A stretch of 64,000 bases of DNA, taken from contig OX465101.1 of NCBI GenBank assembly GCA_949987565.1, forward strand, positions 23,796,543 through 23,860,542, read 5' to 3'. The stretch is from Luidia sarsii. Taxonomy: Eukaryota; Echinodermata; Asteroidea; Paxillosida; Luidiidae. The position numbers and the translations under genes are program-made. Within the stretch, counting starts at the first letter, position 1. Each line of letters starts with the position of its first letter. This document shows positions 53,501 to 64,000 of the stretch, piece after piece. The notes under the pieces are model-generated. The model saw nothing but the letters and a program-made list of their open reading frames with translations. It was not told the origin of the DNA and did not search any database.

Positions 53501-54704
53501 ATTGACTAGGCCAAGGGCTACGATCTGAACATAGTTTAAGCTTCATGGGGTGAATATTATTGGGTGATATTTAAAAGGAGGCATTACATGTGTCTTGCCC
53601 GAGATTCTTTGCAGTGTATTGTAAGCGCGTCACAATATACTTGGCTGTGCGCCTTCGCTCAAAGAACATGACTCTTTTGCCTTGAAATGATTCTTGGATT
53701 GAGTCTCAGATATCTTGTCTTTCGATTGGATCCTCTCGAGAGCATGTCAAGCTACAGATAGGTCAATTTTCAGCTTCTGGAACGAAATAGTTTTGAGGAT
53801 AATGACTAGAAGGTAAAGACCGTCTGACACATACCCCTACATGTGTTTTGTTGACAGTCGCATTGCCGGTACACTTATCAAACCGATGGCATCAGGGTAC
53901 ATTTGCCTGCGCGTATTTCACTGCAGATTTCAGGTACCTTGCTAATTCTTTCGTGAATCGATTGACAAGGCCAAGGGCTACGATCTGAATATAGTTTAAG
54001 CTTCATGGGGTGAATATTAAAGGGCGATATTTAGGAGGAGGCATTACATGTGTCTTGCCGGAGATTCTTTGCAGTTTATTGTAAGCGCGTCACAATATAC
54101 TTGGCTGTGCGCCTTCGCTCAAAGAACATGACTCTTTTGTCTTGAAATGATTCTTGGATTGAGTCTCAGATATCTTGTCTTTCGATTGGATCCTCTCGAG
54201 AGCATGTCAAGCTACAGATAGGTCAATTTTCAGCTTCTGGAACGAAATAGTTTTGAGGATAATGACTAGAAGGTAAAGACCGTCTGACACATACCCCTAC
54301 ATGTGTTTTGTTGACAGTCGCATTGCCGGTACACTTATCAAACCGATGGCATCAGGGTACATTTGCCTGCGCGTATTTCACTGCAGATTTCAGGTACCTT
54401 GCTAATTCTTTCGTGAATCGATTGACAAGGCCAAGGGCTACGATCTGAATATAGTTTAAGCTTCATGGGGTGAATATTAAAGGGCGATTTTTAGGAGGAG
54501 GCATTACATGTGTCTTGCCGGAGATTCTTTGCAGTTTATTGTAAGCGCGTCACAATATACTTGGCTGTGCGCCTTCGCTCAAAGAACATGACTCTTTTGC
54601 CTTGAAATGATTCTTGGATTGAGTCTCAGATATCTTGTCTTTCGATTGGATCCTCTCGAGAGCATGTCAAGCTACAGATAGGTCAATTTTCAGCTTCTGG
54701 AACG
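50568..54704. repeat. 9-unit block, copy 2 (4,137 bp)
   Basis: Order E3-B-D-G*-C-E2-B-E2t-E2, as in copy 1. The only difference I noticed is T at 54489 ('gcgattttt' for 'gcgatattt'). Confidence 0.92.
51947..52404. repeat. G* unit replacing F-G after D (second case)
   Basis: Same structure and context as the unit at 45054: D (51488), this G* unit, then C (52405). It lies in the second 9-unit block copy, so it is probably a duplicate of the same event rather than an independent one. Confidence 0.75.
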
Positions 54705-55162
54705 AAATAGTTTTGAGGATAATGACTAGAATGTAAAGACCGTCTGACACATACCCCTACATGTGTTTTGTTGACAGTCGCATTGCCGGTACACTTATCA
54801 AACCGATGGCATCAGGGTACATTTGCCTACGCGTATTTCACTGCAGATTTCAGGTACCTTGCTAATTCTTTCGTGAATCGATGGACAAGGTCAAGGGCTA
54901 CGATCTGAATATAGTTTAAGCTTCAGGGTGAATATTAAAGGGCGATATTTAGGAGGAGGCATTACATGTGTCTCGCCCGAGATTCTTTGCAGTGTATTGT
55001 AAGCGCGTCACAATATACTTGGCTGTGCGCCTTCGCTCAAAGAACATGACTCTTTTGCCTTGAAATGATTCTTGGATTGAGTCTCAGATATCTTGTCTTT
55101 CGATTGGATCCTCTCGAGAGCATGTCAAGCTACAGATAGGTCAATTTTCAGCTTCTGGAACG

Positions 55163-58100
55163 AAATAGTTTTGAGGATAATGACTAGAAGGTAAAGACCG
55201 TCTGACACATACCCCTACATGTGTTTTGTTGACAGTCGCATTGCCGGTACACTTATCAAACCGATGGCATCAGGGTACATTTGCCTGGGCGTGTTTCGGT
55301 GCAGATTTCAGGTACCTTGCTAATTCTTTCGGAAATCGATTGACTAGGCCAAGGGCTACGATCTGAACATAGTTTAAGCTTCATGGGGTGAATATTAATG
55401 GGTGATATTTAGAAGGAGGCATTACATGTGTCTTGCCCGAGATTCTTTGCAGTGTATTGTAAGCGCGTCACAATATACTTGGCTGTGCGCCTTCGCTCAA
55501 AGAACATGACTCTTTTGTCTTGAAATGATTCTTGGATTGAGTCTCAGATATCTTGTCTTTCGATTGGATCCTCTCGAGAGCATGTCAAGCTACAGATAGG
55601 TCAATTTTCAGCTTCTGGAACGAAATAGTTTTGAGGATAATGACTAGAAGGTAAAGACCGTCTGACACATACCCCTACATGTGTTTTGTTGACAGTCGCA
55701 TTGCCGGTACACTTATCAAACCGATGGCATCAGGGTACATTTGCCTGCGCGTATTTCACTGCAGATTTCAGGTACCTTGCTAATTCTTTCGTGAATCGAT
55801 TGACAAGGCCAAGGGCTACGATCTGAATATAGTTTAAGCTTCATGGGGTGAATATTAAAGGGCGATATTTAGGAGGAGGCATTACATGTGTCTTGCCGGA
55901 GATTCTTTGCAGTTTATTGTAAGCGCGTCACAATATACTTGGCTGTGCGCCTTCGCTCAAAGAACATGACTCTTTTGCCTTGAAATGATTCTTGGATTGA
56001 GTCTCAGATATCTTGTCTTTCGATTGGATCCTCTCGAGAGCATGTCAAGCTACAGATAGGTCAATTTTCAGCTTCTGGAACGAAATAGTTTTGAGGATAA
56101 TGACTAGAATGTAAAGACCGTCTGACACATACCCCTACATGTGTTTTGTTGACAGTCGCATTGCCGGTACACTTATCAAACCGATGGCATCAGGGTACAT
56201 TTGCCTGGGCGTGTTTCGGTGCAGATTTCAGGAACCTTGCTAATTCTTTCGGAAATCGATTGACTAGGCCAAGGGCTACGATCTGAACATAGTTTAAGCT
56301 TCATGGGGTGAATATTATTGGGTGATATTTAAAAGGAGGCATTACATGTGTCTTGCCCGAGATTCTTTGCAGTGTATTGTAAGCGCGTCACAATATACTT
56401 GGCTGTGCGCCTTCGCTCAAAGAACATGACTCTTTTGCCTTGAAATGATTCTTGGATTGAGTCTCAGATATCTTGTCTTTCGATTGGATCCTCTCGAGAG
56501 CATGTCAAGCTACAGATAGGTCAATTTTCAGCTTCTGGAACGAAATAGTTTTGAGGATAATGACTAGAAGGTAAAGACCGTCTGACACATACCCCTACAT
56601 GTGTTTTGTTGACAGTCGCATTGCCGGTACACTTATCAAACCGATGGCATCAGGGTACATTTGCCTGGGCGTGTTTCGGTGCAGATTTCAGGTACCTTGC
56701 TAATTCTTTCGGAAATCGATTGACTAGGCCAAGGGCTACGATCTGAACATAGTTTAAGCTTCATGGGGTGAATATTAATGGGTGATATTTAGAAGGAGGC
56801 ATTACATGTGTCTTGCCCGAGATTCTTTGCAGTGTATTGTAAGCGCGTCACAATATACTTGGCTGTGCGCCTTCGCTCAAAGAACATGACTCTTTTGTCT
56901 TGAAATGATTCTTGGATTGAGTCTCAGATATCTTGTCTTTCGATTGGATCCTCTCGAGAGCATGTCAAGCTACAGATAGGTCAATTTTCAGCTTCTGGAA
57001 CGAAATAGTTTTGAGGATAATGACTAGAAGGTAAAGACCGTCTGACACATACCCCTACATGTGTTTTGTTGACAGTCGCATTGCCGGTACACTTATCAAA
57101 CCGATGGCATCAGGGTACATTTGCCTGCGCGTATTTCACTGCAGATTTCAGGTACCTTGCTAATTCTTTCGTGAATCGATTGACAAGGCCAAGGGCTACG
57201 ATCTGAATATAGTTTAAGCTTCATGGGGTGAATATTAAAGGGCGATATTTAGGAGGAGGCATTACATGTGTCTTGCCGGAGATTCTTTGCAGTTTATTGT
57301 AAGCGCGTCACAATATACTTGGCTGTGCGCCTTCGCTCAAAGAACATGACTCTTTTGCCTTGAAATGATTCTTGGATTGAGTCTCAGATATCTTGTCTTT
57401 CGATTGGATCCTCTCGAGAGCATGTCAAGCTACAGATAGGTCAATTTTCAGCTTCTGGAACGAAATAGTTTTGAGGATAATGACTAGAATGTAAAGACCG
57501 TCTGACACATACCCCTACATGTGTTTTGTTGACAGTCGCATTGCCGGTACACTTATCAAACCGATGGCATCAGGGTACATTTGCCTACGCGTATTTCACT
57601 GCAGATTTCAGGTACCTTGCTAATTCTTTCGTGAATCGATGGACAAGGTCAAGGGCTACGATCTGAATATAGTTTAAGCTTCAGGGTGAATATTAAAGGG
57701 CGATATTTAGGAGGAGGCATTACATGTGTCTCGCCCGAGATTCTTTGCAGTGTATTGTAAGCGCGTCACAATATACTTGGCTGTGCGCCTTCGCTCAAAG
57801 AACATGACTCTTTTGCCTTGAAATGATTCTTGGATTGAGTCTCAGATATCTTGTCTTTCGATTGGATCCTCTCGAGAGCATGTCAAGCTACAGATAGGTC
57901 AATTTTCAGCTTCTGGAACGAAATAGTTTTGAGGATAATGACTAGAAGGTAAAGACCGTCTGACACATACCCCTACATGTGTTTTGTTGACAGTCGCATT
58001 GCCGGTACACTTATCAAACCGATGGCATCAGGGTACATTTGCCTGGGCGTGTTTCGGTGCAGATTTCAGGTACCTTGCTAATTCTTTCGGAAATCGATTG

Positions 58101-58380
58101 ACTAGGCCAAGGGCTACGATCTGAACATAGTTTAAGCTTCATGGGGTGAATATTAATGGGTGATATTTAGAAGGAGGCATTACATGTGTCTTGCCCGAGA
58201 TTCTTTGCAGTGTATTGTAAGCGCGTCACAATATACTTGGCTGTGCGCCTTCGCTCAAAGAACATGACTCTTTTGTCTTGAAATGATTCTTGGATTGAGT
58301 CTCAGATATCTTGTCTTTCGATTGGATCCTCTCGAGAGCATGTCAAGCTACAGATAGGTCAATTTTCAGCTTCTGGAACG
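55163..58380. repeat. 7-unit block, copy 2 (3,218 bp)
   Basis: Order C-E2-B-C-E2-G*-C, matching 28965-32182. The next units, C (57921), chimera, C, E2, G*, look like the same C-E2-B-C-E2-G* string with E2 and B fused into one unit. Confidence 0.9.
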
Positions 58381-58840
58381 AAATAGTTTTGAGGATAATG
58401 ACTAGAAGGTAAAGACCGTCTGACACATACCCCTACATGTGTTTTGTTGACAGTCGCATTGCCGGTACACTTATCAAACCGATGGCATCAGGGTACATTT
58501 GCCTGCGCGTATTTCACTGCAGATTTCAGGTACCTTGCTAATTCTTTCGTGAATCGATTGACTAGGCCAAGGGCTACGATCTGAACATAGTTTAAGCTTC
58601 ATGGGGTGAATATTATTGGGTGATATTTAAAAGGAGGCATTACATGTGTCTTGCCCGAGATTCTTTGCAGTGTATTGTAAGCGCGTCACAATATACTTGG
58701 CTGTGCGCCTTCGCTCAAAGAACATGACTCTTTTGCCTTGAAATGATTCTTGGATTGAGTCTCAGATATCTTGTCTTTCGATTGGATCCTCTCGAGAGCA
58801 TGTCAAGCTACAGATAGGTCAATTTTCAGCTTCTGGAACG
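58381..58840. repeat. Class II/class I chimeric unit (E2-like 5' part, B 3' part)
   Basis: The 5' part is class II: 'gcgcgtatttcac', 'caggtacc' and 'tcgtgaatc'. From 58563 it is class I subtype B: 'actagg', 'gaacatag', 'attattgggtg', 'ttaaaagg' and 'cccgag'. The last class II base is 58551 and the first class I base 58563, so the switch lies in 58552-58562. It is the only such unit among 139. It is flanked by C on both sides, as expected if an E2-B pair collapsed into one unit of 460 bp. Confidence 0.93.
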
Positions 58841-61800
58841 AAATAGTTTTGAGGATAATGACTAGAAGGTAAAGACCGTCTGACACATACCCCTACATGT
58901 GTTTTGTTGACAGTCGCATTGCCGGTACACTTATCAAACCGATGGCATCAGGGTACATTTGCCTGGGCGTGTTTCGGTGCAGATTTCAGGTACCTTGCTA
59001 ATTCTTTCGGAAATCGATTGACTAGGCCAAGGGCTACGATCTGAACATAGTTTAAGCTTCATGGGGTGAATATTAATGGGTGATATTTAGAAGGAGGCAT
59101 TACATGTGTCTTGCCCGAGATTCTTTGCAGTGTATTGTAAGCGCGTCACAATATACTTGGCTGTGCGCCTTCGCTCAAAGAACATGACTCTTTTGTCTTG
59201 AAATGATTCTTGGATTGAGTCTCAGATATCTTGTCTTTCGATTGGATCCTCTCGAGAGCATGTCAAGCTACAGATAGGTCAATTTTCAGCTTCTGGAACG
59301 AAATAGTTTTGAGGATAATGACTAGAAGGTAAAGACCGTCTGACACATACCCCTACATGTGTTTTGTTGACAGTCGCATTGCCGGTACACTTATCAAACC
59401 GATGGCATCAGGGTACATTTGCCTGCGCGTATTTCACTGCAGATTTCAGGTACCTTGCTAATTCTTTCGTGAATCGATTGACAAGGCCAAGGGCTACGAT
59501 CTGAATATAGTTTAAGCTTCATGGGGTGAATATTAAAGGGCGATATTTAGGAGGAGGCATTACATGTGTCTTGCCGGAGATTCTTTGCAGTTTATTGTAA
59601 GCGCGTCACAATATACTTGGCTGTGCGCCTTCGCTCAAAGAACATGACTCTTTTGCCTTGAAATGATTCTTGGATTGAGTCTCAGATATCTTGTCTTTCG
59701 ATTGGATCCTCTCGAGAGCATGTCAAGCTACAGATAGGTCAATTTTCAGCTTCTGGAACGAAATAGTTTTGAGGATAATGACTAGAATGTAAAGACCGTC
59801 TGACACATACCCCTACATGTGTTTTGTTGACAGTCGCATTGCCGGTACACTTATCAAACCGATGGCATCAGGGTACATTTGCCTACGCGTATTTCACTGC
59901 AGATTTCAGGTACCTTGCTAATTCTTTCGTGAATCGATGGACAAGGTCAAGGGCTACGATCTGAATATAGTTTAAGCTTCAGGGTGAATATTAAAGGGCG
60001 ATATTTAGGAGGAGGCATTACATGTGTCTCGCCCGAGATTCTTTGCAGTGTATTGTAAGCGCGTCACAATATACTTGGCTGTGCGCCTTCGCTCAAAGAA
60101 CATGACTCTTTTGCCTTGAAATGATTCTTGGATTGAGTCTCAGATATCTTGTCTTTCGATTGGATCCTCTCGAGAGCATGTCAAGCTACAGATAGGTCAA
60201 TTTTCAGCTTCTGGAACGAAATAGTTTTGAGGATAATGACTAGAAGGTAAAGACCGTCTGACACATACCCCTACATGTGTTTTGTTGACAGTCGCATTGC
60301 CGGTACACTTATCAAACCGATGGCATCAGGGTACATTTGCCTGGGCGTGTTTCGGTGCAGATTTCAGGTACCTTGCTAATTCTTTCGGAAATCGATTGAC
60401 TAGGCCAAGGGCTACGATCTGAACATAGTTTAAGCTTCATGGGGTGAATATTAATGGGTGATATTTAGAAGGAGGCATTACATGTGTCTTGCCCGAGATT
60501 CTTTGCAGTGTATTGTAAGCGCGTCACAATATACTTGGCTGTGCGCCTTCGCTCAAAGAACATGACTCTTTTGTCTTGAAATGATTCTTGGATTGAGTCT
60601 CAGATATCTTGTCTTTCGATTGGATCCTCTCGAGAGCATGTCAAGCTACAGATAGGTCAATTTTCAGCTTCTGGAACGAAATAGTTTTGAGGATAATGAC
60701 TAGAAGGTAAAGACCGTCTGACACATACCCCTACATGTGTTTTGTTGACAGTCGCATTGCCGGTACACTTATCAAACCGATGGCATCAGGGTACATTTGC
60801 CTGCGCGTATTTCACTGCAGATTTCAGGTACCTTGCTAATTCTTTCGTGAATCGATTGACAAGGCCAAGGGCTACGATCTGAATATAGTTTAAGCTTCAT
60901 GGGGTGAATATTAAAGGGCGATATTTAGGAGGAGGCATTACATGTGTCTTGCCGGAGATTCTTTGCAGTTTATTGTAAGCGCGTCACAATATACTTGGCT
61001 GTGCGCCTTCGCTCAAAGAACATGACTCTTTTGCCTTGAAATGATTCTTGGATTGAGTCTCAGATATCTTGTCTTTCGATTGGATCCTCTCGAGAGCATG
61101 TCAAGCTACAGATAGGTCAATTTTCAGCTTCTGGAACGAAATAGTTTTGAGGATAATGACTAGAATGTAAAGACCGTCTGACACATACCCCTACATGTGT
61201 TTTGTTGACAGTCGCATTGCCGGTACACTTATCAAACCGATGGCATCAGGGTACATTTGCCTGGGCGTGTTTCGGTGCAGATTTCAGGAACCTTGCTAAT
61301 TCTTTCGGAAATCGATTGACTAGGCCAAGGGCTACGATCTGAACATAGTTTAAGCTTCATGGGGTGAATATTATTGGGTGATATTTAAAAGGAGGCATTA
61401 CATGTGTCTTGCCCGAGATTCTTTGCAGTGTATTGTAAGCGCGTCACAATATACTTGGCTGTGCGCCTTCGCTCAAAGAACATGACTCTTTTGCCTTGAA
61501 ATGATTCTTGGATTGAGTCTCAGATATCTTGTCTTTCGATTGGATCCTCTCGAGAGCATGTCAAGCTACAGATAGGTCAATTTTCAGCTTCTGGAACGAA
61601 ATAGTTTTGAGGATAATGACTAGAAGGTAAAGACCGTCTGACACATACCCCTACATGTGTTTTGTTGACAGTCGCATTGCCGGTACACTTATCAAACCGA
61701 TGGCATCAGGGTACATTTGCCTGCGCGTATTTCACTGCAGATTTCAGGTACCTTGCTAATTCTTTCGTGAATCGATTGACAAGGCCAAGGGCTACGATCT

Positions 61801-63894
61801 GAATATAGTTTAAGCTTCATGGGGTGAATATTAAAGGGCGATATTTAGGAGGAGGCATTACATGTGTCTTGCCGGAGATTCTTTGCAGTTTATTGTAAGC
61901 GCGTCACAATATACTTGGCTGTGCGCCTTCGCTCAAAGAACATGACTCTTTTGCCTTGAAATGATTCTTGGATTGAGTCTCAGATATCTTGTCTTTCGAT
62001 TGGATCCTCTCGAGAGCATGTCAAGCTACAGATAGGTCAATTTTCAGCTTCTGGAACGAAATAGTTTTGAGGATAATGACTAGAATGTAAAGACCGTCTG
62101 ACACATACCCCTACATGTGTTTTGTTGACAGTCGCATTGCCGGTACACTTATCAAACCGATGGCATCAGGGTACATTTGCCTACGCGTATTTCACTGCAG
62201 ATTTCAGGTACCTTGCTAATTCTTTCGTGAATCGATGGACAAGGTCAAGGGCTACGATCTGAATATAGTTTAAGCTTCAGGGTGAATATTAAAGGGCGAT
62301 ATTTAGGAGGAGGCATTACATGTGTCTCGCCCGAGATTCTTTGCAGTGTATTGTAAGCGCGTCACAATATACTTGGCTGTGCGCCTTCGCTCAAAGAACA
62401 TGACTCTTTTGCCTTGAAATGATTCTTGGATTGAGTCTCAGATATCTTGTCTTTCGATTGGATCCTCTCGAGAGCATGTCAAGCTACAGATAGGTCAATT
62501 TTCAGCTTCTGGAACGAAATAGTTTTGAGGATAATGACTAGAAGGTAAAGACCGTCTGACACATACCCCTACATGTGTTTTGTTGACAGTCGCATTGCCG
62601 GTACACTTATCAAACCGATGGCATCAGGGTACATTTGCCTGGGCGTGTTTCGGTGCAGATTTCAGGTACCTTGCTAATTCTTTCGGAAATCGATTGACTA
62701 GGCCAAGGGCTACGATCTGAACATAGTTTAAGCTTCATGGGGTGAATATTAATGGGTGATATTTAGAAGGAGGCATTACATGTGTCTTGCCCGAGATTCT
62801 TTGCAGTGTATTGTAAGCGCGTCACAATATACTTGGCTGTGCGCCTTCGCTCAAAGAACATGACTCTTTTGTCTTGAAATGATTCTTGGATTGAGTCTCA
62901 GATATCTTGTCTTTCGATTGGATCCTCTCGAGAGCATGTCAAGCTACAGATAGGTCAATTTTCAGCTTCTGGAACGAAATAGTTTTGAGGATAATGACTA
63001 GAAGGTAAAGACCGTCTGACACATACCCCTACATGTGTTTTGTTGACAGTCGCATTGCCGGTACACTTATCAAACCGATGGCATCAGGGTACATTTGCCT
63101 GCGCGTATTTCACTGCAGATTTCAGGTACCTTGCTAATTCTTTCGTGAATCGATTGACAAGGCCAAGGGCTACGATCTGAATATAGTTTAAGCTTCATGG
63201 GGTGAATATTAAAGGGCGATATTTAGGAGGAGGCATTACATGTGTCTTGCCGGAGATTCTTTGCAGTTTATTGTAAGCGCGTCACAATATACTTGGCTGT
63301 GCGCCTTCGCTCAAAGAACATGACTCTTTTGCCTTGAAATGATTCTTGGATTGAGTCTCAGATATCTTGTCTTTCGATTGGATCCTCTCGAGAGCATGTC
63401 AAGCTACAGATAGGTCAATTTTCAGCTTCTGGAACGAAATAGTTTTGAGGATAATGACTAGAATGTAAAGACCGTCTGACACATACCCCTACATGTGTTT
63501 TGTTGACAGTCGCATTGCCGGTACACTTATCAAACCGATGGCATCAGGGTACATTTGCCTACGCGTATTTCACTGCAGATTTCAGGTACCTTGCTAATTC
63601 TTTCGTGAATCGATGGACAAGGTCAAGGGCTACGATCTGAATATAGTTTAAGCTTCAGGGTGAATATTAAAGGGCGATATTTAGGAGGAGGCATTACATG
63701 TGTCTCGCCCGAGATTCTTTGCAGTGTATTGTAAGCGCGTCACAATATACTTGGCTGTGCGCCTTCGCTCAAAGAACATGACTCTTTTGCCTTGAAATGA
63801 TTCTTGGATTGAGTCTCAGATATCTTGTCTTTCGATTGGATCCTCTCGAGAGCATGTCAAGCTACAGATGGGTCAATTTTCAGCTTCTGGAACG

Positions 63895-64000
63895 AAATAG
63901 TTTTGAGGATAATGACTAGAAGGTAAAGACCGTCTGACACATACCCCTACATGTGTTTTGTTGACAGTCGCATTGCCGGTACACTTATCAAACCGATGGC
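63895..64000. repeat. Partial unit at window end
   Basis: The first 106 bases of a unit with 'gaaggt', ending inside the invariant region, so its class cannot be told. The array clearly continues past the window. Given the grammar, C is the likely type after G*. Confidence 0.95.

Larger units (their letters stand above)
49650..55162. repeat. 12-unit block (5,513 bp), F-less relative of 22530-28504
   Basis: Order G-C'-E3-B-D-G*-C-E2-B-E2t-E2-G*. Compared with 22530-28504, the D-F-G part has become D-G*. The C' here (50108) has 'gaatgt' at unit 25-30, whereas the C' copies at 8735 and 22988 have 'gaaggt'. Confidence 0.9.
50108..55162. repeat. Unit map, units 110-120
   Basis: Order by start: 50108 C' (gaatgt), 50568 E3, 51028 B, 51488 D, 51947 G*, 52405 C, 52865 E2, 53325 B, 53785 E2t, 54245 E2 (private A-to-T at 54489), 54705 G*. 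Confidence 0.92.
55163..63894. repeat. Unit map, units 121-139
   Basis: Order by start: 55163 C, 55623 E2, 56083 B, 56543 C, 57003 E2, 57463 G*, 57921 C, 58381 E/B chimera, 58841 C, 59301 E2, 59761 G*, 60219 C, 60679 E2, 61139 B, 61599 E2, 62059 G*, 62517 C, 62977 E2, 63437 G* (private A-to-G at 63870, 'gatgggtc'). Confidence 0.92.
1..64000. repeat. Satellite array, ~460-bp unit, 139 full copies plus one partial
   Basis: The landmark 'ggaacg|aaatag' recurs every 458, 459, 460 or 462 bases from end to end, always in the same orientation, giving 139 complete units and a 106-base partial one. Nothing interrupts the array and neither edge is in the window. Unit-to-unit differences are a limited set of recurrent substitutions and small indels, so the copies are homogenised but fall into subtypes. 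The unit is about 44% G+C. Arrays of this size, purity and order are known from eukaryotic heterochromatin, including centromeres; that placement is inference, as is the eukaryotic host. I do not recognise the family. No stretch holds an ordinary gene. Confidence 0.99.

Noticed and set aside
1..64000. A giant repetitive protein gene
   Set aside because: The unit of 460 is not a multiple of three, and stops occur in all three forward frames within unit positions 4-43 and in all three reverse frames within 22-110. No frame can pass through one unit.
1..64000. CRISPR array or other repeat-spacer system
   Set aside because: There are no unique spacers; the whole 460-bp unit is repeated, and what varies is a small set of recurrent markers.
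1..64000. rDNA intergenic spacer, 5S, spliced-leader or snRNA gene array
   Set aside because: No rRNA, 5S or recognisable small-RNA core could be seen in the unit, and nothing but the unit itself is present across 64 kb.
1..64000. Array as a pure assembly artefact
   Set aside because: Copies carry distinct private changes in a consistent nested pattern, which a simple repetition error would not produce. Individual duplications, above all 10115-19310, still need long-read support.

Overview
The whole 64,000-base window is one uninterrupted head-to-tail tandem array of a satellite repeat with a basic unit of about 460 bp (observed lengths 458, 459, 460 and 462). Taking the unit to start at the 'aaatag' of position 1, I count 139 complete units and one partial unit (63895-64000), all in the same orientation. 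There is no unique sequence, no protein gene of ordinary size, no rRNA, tRNA, CRISPR array, transposon or array boundary. Both ends of the array lie outside the window.

Such an array is typical of eukaryotic heterochromatin (centromeric, pericentromeric or other satellite DNA). I do not recognise the family and cannot name the organism. Unit 1 is about 44% G+C and has 18 CpG, about 0.8 of expectation, so the strong CpG loss of heavily methylated vertebrate DNA is absent. All six reading frames are closed within about the first 110 bases of the unit, so long coding sequence is excluded.

The units are not all alike. They fall into two classes separated by about ten linked differences at unit positions 126-251, and into recurrent subtypes. 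Class I is A, B and C; class II is D, E1, E2, E3, F and G. Counts: A 5, B 18, C 29, D 11, E1 4, E2 30, E3 8, F 8, G 25, plus one class II/class I chimera. Extra labels: G* is G with 'gaatgt' instead of 'gaaggt' at unit position 28; E2t is E2 with the C-type 'gtcttg' at 355-360; C' is C with the class II 'ttaggagg'. The subtypes follow an ordered grammar (G is followed by C in 23 of 24 cases, F always by G), and long strings of subtypes recur. This is a higher-order repeat (HOR) organisation.

Layout: 1-2758 irregular units; 2759-12413 a 21-unit block; 10115-14712 and 14713-19310 two adjacent copies of a 10-unit HOR (4,598 bp each); 17012-26666 a second copy of the 21-unit block (9,655 bp each, offset 14,253 bp); 26667-36320 mixed C/E2/B/G* units; 36321-40916 a 5-unit HOR in two tandem copies (2,298 bp each); 40917-55162 blocks related to each other and to 22530-28504; 55163-64000 C/E2/G*/B units including the chimera at 58381. 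A, E1 and F occur only in the left part and G* only in the right part.

The most informative observations are about array evolution: phase-preserving unequal exchange, a crossover resolved to 11 bases, small conversion-like tracts, and a division of each unit into a nearly invariant half (about 357 through 125 of the next unit) and a variable half (126-315).
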